Shown here: positions 30,403-39,520 of the stretch, piece by piece | Layout: each line of letters begins with the position of its first letter | How positions within the stretch are numbered: position 1 is the stretch's first letter | Origin: Roseomonas alba | Lineage (GTDB): Bacteria > Pseudomonadota > Alphaproteobacteria > Acetobacterales > Acetobacteraceae | Assembly (NCBI RefSeq): GCF_019430885.1 | Contig: NZ_JAHYBZ010000003.1 | Location: 602,037-666,036 of the forward strand | Length of the DNA stretch: 64,000 nucleotides | Reading direction: 5' to 3' | Notes under the pieces: model-generated | What the model saw: only the letters and a program-made list of their open reading frames with translations | Told to the model about the DNA's origin: nothing | Databases searched by the model: none | Position numbers and translations under genes: made by a program

Positions 30403-31281
30403 TCAAAGGACCCGTCGCGCCACCACGTCCAGCTTCGCGAGCATGTCCGGATCGCGCCGCTCCGGCGCCGTGATCAGCGCGTGGTCCAGTGCGCGGTCGC
30501 AGCCGGCCGGGCAGGGCCCGCGTGGCGCACCGAGCATCGGCACCACGCCCTGGACCACCGCGCGCGCCTTGTCAGCGTTGGAGAACAGCACCTTCACCAC
30601 CTGCTCGACCGTGACGTGGTCGTGGTCGGGGTGCCAGCAATCGTAGTCCGTCACCATCGCCATGGTCGCGTAGCAGAGCTCCGCCTCGCGGGCGAGCTTG
30701 GCCTCTGGCATGTTGGTCATCCCGATCACGTCGCAGCCCCATTGGCGGTAGAGAAGGCTCTCGGCTTTCGTGCTGAACTGCGGGCCTTCCATGACCAGGT
30801 AGGTGCCGCCGCGCGTATAGGGGATGCCGATCGCCTTCGCGGCCCCTTCCAGCGCATCGCCGAGGCGCGGGCAGACCGGATGCGCGACCGAGACATGCGC
30901 GACGCAGCCCGACCCGAAGAAGGATTTCTCGCGCGCGAAGGTGCGGTCGATGAACTGGTCGATGATGACGAAATGCCCCGGGGGCAGTTCCTCCTTCAGC
31001 GATCCCACCGCCGAGAGCGAGATCAGCTCAGTGCAGCCGATGCGCTTCATCGCGTCGATATTGGCGCGGTAGTTCAGGGCGGAGGGCGGCGTCGGGTGAC
31101 CGCGCCCGTGGCGCGGCAGGAAGGCGACGCGGGCGCCGGAGAGCACGCCGGTCAGGATCTCGTCCGAGGGATCGCCCCAGGGTGTGTGGACCTTCACCCA
31201 TTTGCGATCCTCGAGCCCGTCGAGGTCATAGACGCCCGATCCGCCGATGAAGCCGATCATGGGGGTGATGAGGTCGGACAT
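30403..31281 (-). CDS. mtnP: S-methyl-5'-thioadenosine phosphorylase
   Basis: This 292-aa enzyme cleaves methylthioadenosine with phosphate to adenine and methylthioribose-1-phosphate, in methionine salvage and disposal of a polyamine-synthesis by-product. The N-terminus IGFIGGSGVYDL is the phosphate loop. FLPRHGRGHPTPPSALNYRANI is a strongly conserved family block. GGTYLVMEGPQFSTKAES and GMTNMPEAKLAREAELCYATM distinguish MTA phosphorylase from purine nucleoside phosphorylases. It is a single gene with its 5' end near a small lipoprotein gene that is divergent. Confidence 0.95.
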   Translation of the reverse strand: MSDLITPMIGFIGGSGVYDLDGLEDRKWVKVHTPWGDPSDEILTGVLSGARVAFLPRHGRGHPTPPSALNYRANIDAMKRIGCTELISLSAVGSLKEELPPGHFVIIDQFIDRTFAREKSFFGSGCVAHVSVAHPVCPRLGDALEGAAKAIGIPYTRGGTYLVMEGPQFSTKAESLLYRQWGCDVIGMTNMPEAKLAREAELCYATMAMVTDYDCWHPDHDHVTVEQVVKVLFSNADKARAVVQGVVPMLGAPRGPCPAGCDRALDHALITAPERRDPDMLAKLDVVARRVL

Positions 31282-31349
31282 GGAACGGTGCCTCCGGGCT
31301 GCGCGAAGGCGGTTTAGCGCGGCAGGCGCCGCGTGCTAAGCGGTTGGGC

Positions 31350-31529
31350 ATGACACGCGTCGCCATCCTTCGAGTTCTCGCGCCCGTCCTGCTGGTGATG
31401 CTGGCGCTGGTCGCCTGCGGCGATGACGATCGCTATTCGCGCAGCGGCCCGATCGGGCCGCGCGGTACGGCGCTGCCGCCGCCCGACCCCGTGACGGGGG
31501 CGGCGCGGACGGAGCTGCCGGCGCGGTGA
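31350..31529 (+). CDS. Small lipoprotein, 59 aa
   Basis: The product is a signal peptide with lipobox VAC, followed by about 35 residues (GDDDRYSRSGPIGPRGT...) rich in Asp, Pro and Gly. The +2 Gly and +3 Asp after the lipid-attached Cys give no firm sorting prediction. The ATG at 31350 is preferred over a TTG two codons earlier. Its stop codon directly abuts the stop codon of the convergent fusion gene, with no bases between. Short secreted lipoproteins of this size are common in the group; the role is unknown. Confidence 0.6.
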   Translation: MTRVAILRVLAPVLLVMLALVACGDDDRYSRSGPIGPRGTALPPPDPVTGAARTELPAR

Positions 31530-32807
31530 TCACTCTTCGAAGCGGACATTGATCAGCCGCACGCCCGGCAGGTCGCCCGGCGCGGCAAGGATGCGCGGCG
31601 GTACGCCCGAGGCCGCGGTCATGTCGACGCGGGAGAACGTCACGTCGCGCAGCACGGCGCCGTCCAGGCGGCTTGCGACGAAGCCGCCTCTCCGCATGTG
31701 GATGGTCGTCAGACGTGCGCCTCTCAGATCGACCGCGACGAAGGACACGGCGCGGAAGCGGCTCTCCAGCAGGGTCGCCCCGCGCATGTCGATGTCACGG
31801 AGCGACCAGTCTTCCGGCAGGTCGATCCGTTCGAGCCTCGCCTCGCGAAGATCGGCCCCCTCCACGCGCGGAAACCCCAGGGGCGCAACGAACTGTGCAC
31901 CGCGGAGATCGGCACGCCGCAGATCCACCGCATAGAAACGCGTGCCGTCGAAGCGCGCGCCGCGCAGGTCGCTCTGTTCGAGGCGCACGCTCCCCAGAAA
32001 GGCACGTGAGAAATCCGCTCCGCGGAGCACCTGCCGGGACAGGTCGAGCTGCGGGAGATCGGCCTCGCGGAAATCGGCCTGGCCGAGATCCCGGAGGTCG
32101 CCGGTCACGACGCGGGCCAGTGCGAGGACGCCGCGGATATCGGCCTGCGGCCCGAGCCGCGCTTGTGCCTGCACCAGAAGCGCCATGGCCTCCGGCGCCT
32201 GCCCCTGCGCGATCATCACCTGGGCCAGGCCGGCCTGCGCGGCCGCCAGATCCGGCGCCGCCGCGACGATGGACCGATAGGCCACGGCGGCGCGGTCATG
32301 GTCGCGCCATCGCCGGAGCACGCCAGCGCGGCGCAGCAACGGCCCCACCGCACCAGGCGCGGACCGCATGGCGGCATCGGCCGCCGCAAGGTCATCCCCG
32401 AGCCGCGAGAGGGCCGGCGCCGCTTCCCGTGCCGCCCACATGCCGCACTGGTTGATCGCCAGACCGCCATCGCGATGCTCACCGGGAAAGAAAACGTGCT
32501 CGTCGCCGGGCGACAGGCGAAAGCCGCACAGAGAACTGGCGCCGCCGGCCTGCAGCTCCACGCGCGCGGGCAGGTCGCCCTTCCAGATCTGCGTCACCTC
32601 CACGGTCGCGCGCAGGGGAGGTTCAGCCTGGCTGCCAAGGGCCTCGACGGCAACCACGCGGCCACGGAACGCCAGCGGCGCGTTGAGCACACGCCATTCC
32701 GGATCGGCGTCCGACGCGCAGGAACAGGCGAGGGCCGGGCCGGCCAGCAGGGCCATCATCGCCGCCATCGCCACCCCGCACCATCCGCGCCGCGTCACCG
32801 CCATCAT
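31530..32807 (-). CDS. Secreted NTR-like / TPR-like / pentapeptide-repeat fusion protein
   Basis: The 425-aa exported protein has three visible parts. First, a signal peptide ends ALA just before Cys28, and the mature chain starts CSCASD, then PLAFRGRVVAVEAL and TVEVTQIWKGDLPARVEL. This pattern matches netrin/TIMP-like (NTR) OB-fold domains, with further cysteines near SLCGF and INQCGMW. Second, residues about 145-225 form helical repeats (AVAYRSIVAAAPDLAAAQAG) like TPRs. Third, residues about 235-425 hold pentapeptide repeats of the A(D/N)LRx type (ADLRRADLRGA, DLRGARLTTI) that fold as a right-handed beta-helix. I know no standard name for this combination. Function is unknown. Confidence 0.75.
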   Translation of the reverse strand: MMAVTRRGWCGVAMAAMMALLAGPALACSCASDADPEWRVLNAPLAFRGRVVAVEALGSQAEPPLRATVEVTQIWKGDLPARVELQAGGASSLCGFRLSPGDEHVFFPGEHRDGGLAINQCGMWAAREAAPALSRLGDDLAAADAAMRSAPGAVGPLLRRAGVLRRWRDHDRAAVAYRSIVAAAPDLAAAQAGLAQVMIAQGQAPEAMALLVQAQARLGPQADIRGVLALARVVTGDLRDLGQADFREADLPQLDLSRQVLRGADFSRAFLGSVRLEQSDLRGARFDGTRFYAVDLRRADLRGAQFVAPLGFPRVEGADLREARLERIDLPEDWSLRDIDMRGATLLESRFRAVSFVAVDLRGARLTTIHMRRGGFVASRLDGAVLRDVTFSRVDMTAASGVPPRILAAPGDLPGVRLINVRFEE

Positions 32808-32874
32808 CCGCACCCCATGTTCCGGGTCATTGTTGCGGCACGGGGCGGGGAAGGGCGATGAAGCGGTTCGCGGA

Positions 32875-33969
32875 TCAGACGTTGAAGCGGAACAGCATCA
32901 CGTCGCCGTCCTTCACGACGTATTCCTTGCCTTCGACGCGCATCTTGCCGGCTTCCTTGGCACCCTGCTCGCCGCCGAGCTTCACGTAGTCGTCGAAGGC
33001 GATGGTTTCCGCCGCGATGAAGCCGCGCTCGAAATCGCCATGGATCACGCCGGCGGCCTGCGGCGCCTTCATCCCCTTGAGGATGGTCCAGGCGCGCGCT
33101 TCCTTCGGCCCCACGGTGAAGTAGGTGATGAGGCCGAGCAGCGCGTAGCCGGCGCGGATGATGCGATCCAGGCCGGAATCCTCCAGCCCCAGCGAGGACA
33201 GGAACTCCGCCCGGTCGCCTTCCGGCATCTGGCTGATCTCGGCCTCGATCGCCGCCGAGACCACCACCGCCTGCGCACCTTCCGCGCGGGCCTTGGCGAA
33301 GACGCGCTCGGCCTGCGCATTGCCGGTGGCGGCGGATGCTTCCTCGACATTCGCCACATACAGCACGGGCTTGGTGGTCATGAGCTGCAGCCGCGCCGCC
33401 GCCGCCTCCTCGCCCTTCGGCACGGCGGTGCGCGCCGGCCTGCCGGCTTCGAGCGCGGCCTTGATCGGGTCGATCAGCGCCATCTGCGCGATGGCTTCCT
33501 TGTCGCCACCGCGTGCGCGCTTCACCAGGCCCTGGGCGCGCTTTTCCAGGCTGTCCAGGTCGGCGAGCATCAGCTCCGTCTCGACCGTCTCGGCGTCGCG
33601 GATCGGATCGACGCTGCCCTCGACATGGGTGACGTCGCCGTCCTCGAAGCAGCGCAGGACGTGGACGATCGCATCCACCTCGCGGATGTTGGCGAGGAAC
33701 TGGTTGCCGAGCCCTTCGCCCTTCGACGCCCCGCGCACCAGCCCGGCGATATCCACGAATTCCAGGCTGGTCGGGACGATCTTCTGCGACTTGCCGATGC
33801 GGCACAGCTCATCGAGCCGCCGGTCGGGCACCGCCACGCGGCCGACATTCGGCTCGATGGTGCAGAAGGGATAGTTCGCCGCCTGGGCCGACGCGGTCTG
33901 CGTCAGCGCATTGAACAGCGTGGATTTGCCGACATTTGGCAGGCCGACGATGCCGCAGTTGAAGCCCAT
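32875..33969 (-). CDS. ychF: Ribosome-associated ATPase/GTPase YchF (Obg family)
   Basis: This 364-aa P-loop protein has G1 GLPNVGKST at residues 9-17, [13 protein letters not shown] for the G2 region, G3 [16 protein letters not shown], and a C-terminal TGS-like domain with [18 protein letters not shown] and [15 protein letters not shown]. YchF/OLA1 binds ATP better than GTP and associates with ribosomes. It is downstream of pth and a small protein gene in a leftward operon; pth-ychF adjacency is widespread in bacteria. The ATG at 33969 starts at the conserved [12 protein letters not shown], which decides against the longer frame. Confidence 0.97.
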   Translation of the reverse strand: MGFNCGIVGLPNVGKSTLFNALTQTASAQAANYPFCTIEPNVGRVAVPDRRLDELCRIGKSQKIVPTSLEFVDIAGLVRGASKGEGLGNQFLANIREVDAIVHVLRCFEDGDVTHVEGSVDPIRDAETVETELMLADLDSLEKRAQGLVKRARGGDKEAIAQMALIDPIKAALEAGRPARTAVPKGEEAAAARLQLMTTKPVLYVANVEEASAATGNAQAERVFAKARAEGAQAVVVSAAIEAEISQMPEGDRAEFLSSLGLEDSGLDRIIRAGYALLGLITYFTVGPKEARAWTILKGMKAPQAAGVIHGDFERGFIAAETIAFDDYVKLGGEQGAKEAGKMRVEGKEYVVKDGDVMLFRFNV

Positions 33970-33970
33970 C

Positions 33971-34453
33971 TCAATTCCCCTTGGCGCCGCCGGCGGGCGC
34001 CACCCTGTCCCAGGCGGCCTCGAATGCCGATGCGAAGGTTTCCGCGATGCTGGCGGCGGCGATGCGCGCCGCGCCGTCATCGGTCACGGGGGCGAGTGCC
34101 GCCGCACGAAGATGGCCCACCACCTCGCCCACCGACAGCGCGCCACGCGGCAGCCGCGCGACCGTCCGCTGCGCCGCGCGCGGCGCGTCCCCGGTGAAGC
34201 GCAGCAGGTAGCGCGCCGCGAGCACGAGCGCCGCGGCCAATGCCGCCGCCTCCCGCGTGCCGGCCTGCATCATGCCGCGCGTGACGGCGTCCTCGCCCTC
34301 GAACACGCCGAGCGTGGCGCTCAGCCCCGCGGCAGCCTGGGCGAGGCTCTGCGCCTCCCGCACCAGTGCGGCGGCGAGGATCGCCGTGCCGTTCGCCGTG
34401 TCCTGCGGGCCGGGGCCGGTGAAGTCGAATTCGGGACGCGGATCGTCTTCCAT
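33971..34453 (-). CDS. Hypothetical protein between pth and ychF
   Basis: The 160-aa cytoplasmic protein is Ala-rich and mostly helical, without a signal peptide or recognisable motif. Its ATG overlaps the stop of pth (TGATG) and it ends one base before the ychF start codon, so all three are one operon. Insertion of an extra gene between pth and ychF is not the usual arrangement. The strong coupling suggests it is a real gene. Function cannot be assigned; association with translation is inferred from position only. Confidence 0.65.
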   Translation of the reverse strand: MEDDPRPEFDFTGPGPQDTANGTAILAAALVREAQSLAQAAAGLSATLGVFEGEDAVTRGMMQAGTREAAALAAALVLAARYLLRFTGDAPRAAQRTVARLPRGALSVGEVVGHLRAAALAPVTDDGAARIAAASIAETFASAFEAAWDRVAPAGGAKGN

Positions 34454-35046
34454 CACGCCTCCTGGGTCAGCAGCGCGACGCGGGTCATGAAATCCTCCGG
34501 CTTGCCTTCGGCGAGCAGCCCCGCCGCATCCGCGACGGCATCCAGCAGCTTCGACAGCCAGGCAGCATCCTGCTTCGCGAAATTGCCCAGCACATGGCCG
34601 ATCACCGCATCCTTGTGGCCCGGATGGCCGATGCCCAGGCGCACGCGCCAGAACTCGGCGCTGGCGAAGGCCCGGCGCATGTCACGCAACCCGTTGTGGC
34701 CCGCGACGCCGCCGCCCTTCTTCACCCGCACCTTGCCGGGGGCGAGGTCGAGCTCGTCATGGAAGGCGGTGATGGCGTCGACCGGCAACTTCAGGAAGGA
34801 CGCCGCCTGCTGCACCGCATCGCCGCTGGCATTCATGTAGGTCATGGGCTTCAGCGCCCAGACACGACGGCCGGCGATCGTGCCCTCGCTGACCTCGCCC
34901 TTGAAGCGCTTGCGCCAGGGGGAGAAGCGATGACGGCGCGCGATCTCGTCCAGCGCCATGAAGCCGATGTTATGGCGCTGCCGGGCGTGTTCGGAGCCCG
35001 GGTTGCCGAGGCCCACCCAGAGCAGAGGTCCGTCCTGAATGGCCAT
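34453..35046 (-). CDS. pth: Peptidyl-tRNA hydrolase
   Basis: The 197-aa enzyme recycles peptidyl-tRNA released during translation. The active-site strand [19 protein letters not shown] contains Asn15 and the catalytic His25. [33 protein letters not shown] and AGHNGLRDM are the conserved substrate-binding segments. The ATG at 35046 places WVGLGNPG at the usual position, so the longer frame through the upstream hairpins is rejected. It lies downstream of rplY, as in most alphaproteobacteria, then a small gene and ychF. Confidence 0.96.
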   Translation of the reverse strand: MAIQDGPLLWVGLGNPGSEHARQRHNIGFMALDEIARRHRFSPWRKRFKGEVSEGTIAGRRVWALKPMTYMNASGDAVQQAASFLKLPVDAITAFHDELDLAPGKVRVKKGGGVAGHNGLRDMRRAFASAEFWRVRLGIGHPGHKDAVIGHVLGNFAKQDAAWLSKLLDAVADAAGLLAEGKPEDFMTRVALLTQEA

Positions 35047-35060
35047 GGCCGAAAAGATCA

Positions 35061-35179
35061 GGGGGAGATGAACTCCCCCCGAACCCCCCTCCTTTTTCTG
35101 GTCACCTGGAGACTGACCTCCGAGGTCAGTTCCCAAAAGCCAAATAACGGAGGGGGATTCGGGGGAGGGGCCCTCCCCC
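35061..35179. repeat. Second hairpin-repeat family between rplY and pth
   Basis: The 119-bp element has inverted ends. On the left is a perfect 7-bp hairpin (GGGGGAG/CTCCCCC, 35061-35079) followed by CCGAACCCCCCTCC. On the right is GGAGGGGGATTCGG and a perfect 9-bp hairpin (GGGGGAGGG/CCCTCCCCC, 35161-35179). The centre has a T-run and a small ACTGAC/GTCAGT hairpin (35112-35130). The sequence differs from the R1-R11 family but the design is the same. It lies 8 bp after the rplY stop and 14 bp before the pth start. Confidence 0.75.
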
Positions 35180-35187
35180 GACCTTCC

Positions 35188-35862
35188 TTACTTCTTCTTC
35201 CCGCCCTTGGCCGGGGCGGCGGCGCCGGCGGCCGGCGCCTTCTGCTTGGTCGCCTCGACCGGGCCGGGGGCCGCGGCGGGGGCTTCCTCGACCACCGTCG
35301 GCGCGGCGACCGAGGCGATCATGAAGTCGCGGCCGACGATCGCCGGCTTCGTGCCGAACTGGTCCTTCACCGAGGACCAGCGCAGGCCCGCGCCAATCTG
35401 GGCTTCGGACAGGTCGACCTCGAAGGCTTCCGGCACGTTCTCGGGCTCGGCCAGCACTTCGACTTCGCGGCGGACGACGTTCAGCACGCCGCCGGCCTTG
35501 ATGCCCGGGCAGGTGTCTTCATGGATGAAGTGCACCGGCACCTTCACGCGGATGCGCGCGCCGGGGGCCAGGCGCTGGAAATCGACATGGATCGGCCGGT
35601 CGGTGACCGGGTGGAACTGCACGTCGCGCATGAGGCAGCGTTCGGTGACGCCACCCTTCACGGCCACTTCGTAGAGGTGCGACTGCCAGCCGCCCTTGTG
35701 CAGTTCCTTCATCACGTCGCGCGGGTCGAGCGCGGCGAGCGTGGCTTCGGCCTTCGCGCCGTAGATGACAGCGGGGACAAGCCCCTGACGCCGGGTTGCG
35801 CGGGCTGCCCCCTTACCTGCCTGCTCGCGCGCCTCGGCCTCGATCCGGATGGTCTGGACCAT
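35188..35862 (-). CDS. rplY: 50S ribosomal protein L25/general stress protein Ctc
   Basis: The 224-aa long form of L25 binds 5S rRNA. The N-terminal domain has EAEAREQAGKGAARATRRQGLVPAVIYG, then HPVTDRPIHVDFQRL. The C-terminal TL5-like domain has VPVHFIHEDTCPGIKAGGVLNVVRREVEV. The protein ends in an Ala/Pro/Lys-rich tail (PAKGGKKK) as in other alphaproteobacteria. The ATG at 35862 precedes the conserved VQTIRIEAEAR. It leads rplY-pth-(hypothetical)-ychF, with a hairpin-repeat element in the rplY-pth gap that may lower read-through. Confidence 0.96.
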   Translation of the reverse strand: MVQTIRIEAEAREQAGKGAARATRRQGLVPAVIYGAKAEATLAALDPRDVMKELHKGGWQSHLYEVAVKGGVTERCLMRDVQFHPVTDRPIHVDFQRLAPGARIRVKVPVHFIHEDTCPGIKAGGVLNVVRREVEVLAEPENVPEAFEVDLSEAQIGAGLRWSSVKDQFGTKPAIVGRDFMIASVAAPTVVEEAPAAAPGPVEATKQKAPAAGAAAPAKGGKKK

Positions 35863-36093
35863 GGTCGGTGCTCCTATGCGGGTTCTGGATTGTCGTTCCA
35901 GGCCCGGTTGAAGCTGGGCCAACGACAAGCGCCGGCCTCCAGGGGTGCCGGCGCGGCCTGCTTCTAGGGGACGGGGGCGACGCGTGCAAGCGCGGGATGT
36001 CTCGGGTCACGCGCGCACCCGCGCGATGCAGGTCACGCGCGCAAGCATGGCCGCCCTTGACGCGGCGCCGGGCGCAAGACGAGCGTCGGCAGC

Positions 36094-38775
36094 ATGGAAG
36101 GCCTCATTCTCCTTTTCGTCCTGTTCTTGCTCGGCGGCTGGATCTTCGGCATTGCCGGCTTCGCCCGCGCCGGCCGCGCGCGGCGGGATGCCGAGGCGCT
36201 GCGCCGCGAGGTCGCCACGCTGCGGGGGGACGTCGCCGGCATGGCCGGCGCCCTGATCGCCGCCGGCTTCCGCCCGCCGCAGCCTGCGGCCGCGCCGCCG
36301 GCGCACAGCGTGGTCGCCGAGCAGGAAGACGCCGAGGCCCGCGAGGCCGCCGCCCGCACCGAAGCCATGGCCGCCACGCCACGCGAAGATGCCCCGGCCG
36401 AGGTCCTCCCCGAGGCCGAGCCCGCACCACCACCCCCCTGGGCACGCCAGGGCCCGCCGCGCCCGCAGCGCAGCCTGGAGGAACTCATCACCCAGCGCTG
36501 GGGCGTCTGGCTCGGCGCCGGCGCCCTGCTGCTGGCCGCCATCTTCCTGATCCGCACCGCGGTCGAGGAAGGCTGGCTTGGCCCGGGCGCGCGCTGCGCC
36601 CTGGCGGCGCTGCTGGGCGCGGTGCTGATCCTCGGCGGGGAGTGGCTCGCGCGGCGGTCCGCCGCCATCGACCGGCCGGGCACGCTCCCGGACTACGCCC
36701 CGGCCGCGCTCACGGCCGGCGGCCTCGCCGCGCTGTTCGGCGCGGCCTATGCCGCCACGGGGCTCTATACCCTGCTACCGCCCCTGATCGGCTTCGTGGC
36801 AATGGCGGCGGTGGGCGGGCTGGGCCTGCTGCTGTCACTGCGCCGCGGGCCGCTGGTCGCCGTGATCGGGCTGGTGGGCGCCTTCGCGACGCCGGCGCTG
36901 GTCTCCTCCGAGGACCCCTCCCTGCCCGGCCTCTTCGCCTATCTGCTGGTGGTGGTGGCTGCGGCAATGCTGGTGGTGCGCGCCACGGCCTGGGGCTGGT
37001 TGGGATGGTCGGCGACCGTCGCCGGCGCGCTGTGGGTGCTGGTCGGCACCGGGATGGGGCAGGGGCTCGACCTCTGGGCGCCGGCGCTGTTCGTGCCGCT
37101 CGCCGCCGCCTGCTTCCTGTTCCTGCTGCCGCGGGAGGCGCTGGGCAGCGCGCTCGGCCGGCGGCTGGCGCATGTCCCACCCGGCCTGCTCGGCGCGGCG
37201 CTGCTGCCGGCGGCGATCTTCGATGGCGGCTTCGCGCCGGCGGCGGGCATCCTGCTGCTCTCCCCGGTCGCGATCCTGGCCGGGCTGCGCGACGAGAGGC
37301 TGACGCGACTGCCCTGGATCGCGGCGGGGCTCGGCCTGGTGATGCTGCTGGTCTGGCTGGTCCCGGCCTGGTCCCCGACCGGCGAGCTGGTGACCATCGA
37401 GGGCGCCCCCCAGTCCTTCATCCCCGGCGCCTGGGCGCCCGAGGCGCTGACGCCCTTCCTGACAGCCGCGATGCTGCTCGGGCTGATGCACCTGATCGCG
37501 GGCCTGGCGCTGGAAGGCCGGGGCCTCGCCTGGGCCGGGCTGGGGGCTGCCGTGCCGGTGCTGACGCTGCTGGTGGCCTATACCCGGGTGCGCGGCTTCG
37601 CGACCGATCCGAGCTGGGCCCTCGCGGCCGCCGCCCTGGCGGCGGTGCATGTGGGGGCGGCGGCGCGGGGGATGCGTGCCGGAGATCAGCGGCGCGCCGG
37701 GGCCCATGCCGCGGCGGCGACCGCGGCGCTGGCCCTCGGCGTCGCCATGGTGCTGCGGGACCAGTGGCTGACGCTGGCCGTCGCGCTGTTCCTGCCGCCT
37801 CTCGCCATGATCGCGGCGCGGACGGGGCTCGACGCGTTGCGCCGCGTCGCGGCGGCGGTCGCCGCCGTCGTGCTGGTGCGTCTGGTCCTGAACGGCTTCG
37901 TGCTCGGCTACGACTGGGGCACGACGCCGCTGCTGAACGGATTGCTGCTCGCCTATGGCGTGCCGGCGATCTGCTTCGCCTGGGCGGCGCGGATCTTCCT
38001 GCGGGTGCGGGACGGGATCGTGGTGCGGCTGCTGGAATGCGGCGCCGCGCTCTTCGCGACTCTGCTGGTGCTGCTCGAAATCCGCCACGCCATCCAGGGC
38101 GGCGCGCTGAATGCCGAGGCCTGGGACTTCATCGAGGCCGCCTGGCAGCTCACCGCGCTGTTCGCCTGCGCCGGCATTGCGCTGCTCCTGCATCGACGGA
38201 CCGGACGGGTGGCGATGCTGTGGGCGGCGCGCGCAGCCTGCGTCGTCGGCCTGGTCGTCGGGCTGATCGTGCTGGTCCGCAACCCCTGGACAGAGGGCCA
38301 TGACGTCGGATCGCTGCCGATCCTCAACGCGTTGTTGCCGGCCTATCTGATCCCGGCGCTGCTGACCGCCTGGGCGGTCGCCCGCGCGCCCGAGGCCCGG
38401 AACCCACCGGGCGCGGCGCAGCTTCTCGCGGCCTATGCGCTGGCGTCGGGCTTCGCCTGGATCACGTTGGAGGTCCGTCGCGCTTTCCATCCCATCAAGA
38501 TGAGCCGCGGCGGCATCGGCGACGCCGAGATGTACGCCTATTCCGGGGCCTGGCTGCTGCTCGGCGCGCTGCTGATCGCCATCGGCATCCGCAGCGGGCG
38601 GAAGGAGATCCGGCTCGCGGCGCTCGCCGTCATCGCGCTGACGACCTTCAAGGTGTTCCTGGTGGACATGGACACGCTGGTGGGGCTGTGGCGCGTGCTG
38701 TCCTTCCTGGGGCTCGGCCTGGCGCTGATCGCGCTAGGGGCCATCTACCGACGCTTCGTGATGGTGCGGCCCTGA
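36094..38775 (+). CDS. DUF2339 multi-spanning membrane protein
   Basis: The 893-aa inner-membrane protein has one N-terminal anchor (LILLFVLFLLGGWIFG), then a short coiled coil (DAEALRREVATLRGDVAGM) and a Pro/Ala-rich linker to about residue 125. About two dozen further hydrophobic helices follow. SLEELITQRWGVWLGAGALLLAAIFLIR is the DUF2339 entry motif, and VRRAFHP, AYSGAWLLLGALLIA and VFLVDMDTLVGLWRVLSFLGLG near the end complete the family pattern. Function is unknown. It is a lone gene, convergent with a phosphatase operon, with a hairpin element (R4) between. Confidence 0.9.
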   Translation: MEGLILLFVLFLLGGWIFGIAGFARAGRARRDAEALRREVATLRGDVAGMAGALIAAGFRPPQPAAAPPAHSVVAEQEDAEAREAAARTEAMAATPREDAPAEVLPEAEPAPPPPWARQGPPRPQRSLEELITQRWGVWLGAGALLLAAIFLIRTAVEEGWLGPGARCALAALLGAVLILGGEWLARRSAAIDRPGTLPDYAPAALTAGGLAALFGAAYAATGLYTLLPPLIGFVAMAAVGGLGLLLSLRRGPLVAVIGLVGAFATPALVSSEDPSLPGLFAYLLVVVAAAMLVVRATAWGWLGWSATVAGALWVLVGTGMGQGLDLWAPALFVPLAAACFLFLLPREALGSALGRRLAHVPPGLLGAALLPAAIFDGGFAPAAGILLLSPVAILAGLRDERLTRLPWIAAGLGLVMLLVWLVPAWSPTGELVTIEGAPQSFIPGAWAPEALTPFLTAAMLLGLMHLIAGLALEGRGLAWAGLGAAVPVLTLLVAYTRVRGFATDPSWALAAAALAAVHVGAAARGMRAGDQRRAGAHAAAATAALALGVAMVLRDQWLTLAVALFLPPLAMIAARTGLDALRRVAAAVAAVVLVRLVLNGFVLGYDWGTTPLLNGLLLAYGVPAICFAWAARIFLRVRDGIVVRLLECGAALFATLLVLLEIRHAIQGGALNAEAWDFIEAAWQLTALFACAGIALLLHRRTGRVAMLWAARAACVVGLVVGLIVLVRNPWTEGHDVGSLPILNALLPAYLIPALLTAWAVARAPEARNPPGAAQLLAAYALASGFAWITLEVRRAFHPIKMSRGGIGDAEMYAYSGAWLLLGALLIAIGIRSGRKEIRLAALAVIALTTFKVFLVDMDTLVGLWRVLSFLGLGLALIALGAIYRRFVMVRP

Positions 38776-38825
38776 CCACCGGGCGCTGACGCCGCTGGAG
38801 CGCGCAGCTCGGGCGCCACGCGCCA

Positions 38826-38939
38826 CGTATCGGTCTCCCAGAGACCTGTGGCCTATACGGGCTCCCATTGGCGTTGATTCGCAACGTCAATGGGAACCCG
38901 CGGTGGGGTGAGGTTCGGCGAGGGGCAAAGCCCCTCTCC
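38826..38939. repeat. R4: single-sided hairpin unit with D palindrome
   Basis: A degenerate B segment (near 38833-38858) is followed by palindrome D. D has 18-base arms at 38859-38876 and 38882-38899 with two mismatches, around a core of the form CCCATTGGCGTTG/CAACGTCAATGGG. A C hairpin with GAGGGGC/GCCCCTC arms and an AAA loop is at 38920-38936. C ends nine bases before the stop codon of the leftward phosphatase gene. The element fills the convergent gap after the DUF2339 gene. Confidence 0.7.
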
Positions 38940-38944
38940 GGCAT

Positions 38945-39520
38945 TCACATCGCCGGCAGCTCCACCGGGCTCACCTCCCACACCGCCCCCCTTGCTGGCG
39001 GCGCGCACAGGATCGGCAGGGCGTTCGGCGTGCGTACATTCGGCTTGTGCCCCAGCGCCATGCGCAGCGCGCGGAACAAGGCGCCGTGCGCCACCACCAT
39101 CACCGGTCCCGGCAGCGCCGTCGCACGGTTGATCGCCGCCACGGCGCGGTCGTGCAGGCCCTGGAAGGTCTCGGCACCGTCGGGCGTGAAGGTGCCGGCG
39201 ATCCAATCGTCATACCAGTCGCCCATGGGCTGGCCTTCCTCGGCACCGAAGGCGACTTCCTGCAGGTCGCTGTCGGTCGAGACCGGCAGTTGCAGCGCCT
39301 CGGCCACGATCTCCGCCGTGCGCAGCGCGCGCGACAGGGGGGAGGCCACGATGGTGACGACGCCGCGGTCGACCATGGCGAGTGCCGCCCGCCGTGCCTG
39401 CTGCAGGCCGACCGCGTTCAGCGGAATGTCGGTGCGGCCCTGGCTGCGGCCCTCTGCGTTCCAGTCGGTCTCACCATGGCGGAGGAACCAGAAGGGAATG
39501 GGGTTCAGCGCGGGGGTCAT
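38945..39520 (-). CDS. Histidine phosphatase family protein
   Basis: The 191-aa cytoplasmic phosphatase belongs to the branch-1 phosphoglycerate mutase-like fold. The RHGE motif (WFLRHGETDWNAEGRSQG) has the nucleophilic His near residue 14. SPLSRALRTAEI carries the second phosphate-binding Arg, and VVAHGALFRAL the second catalytic His. All core catalytic residues are present. Substrate is unknown. Its ATG overlaps the RidA stop (TGATG), and the operon order is GST, RidA, phosphatase. Confidence 0.9.
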   Translation of the reverse strand: MTPALNPIPFWFLRHGETDWNAEGRSQGRTDIPLNAVGLQQARRAALAMVDRGVVTIVASPLSRALRTAEIVAEALQLPVSTDSDLQEVAFGAEEGQPMGDWYDDWIAGTFTPDGAETFQGLHDRAVAAINRATALPGPVMVVAHGALFRALRMALGHKPNVRTPNALPILCAPPARGAVWEVSPVELPAM

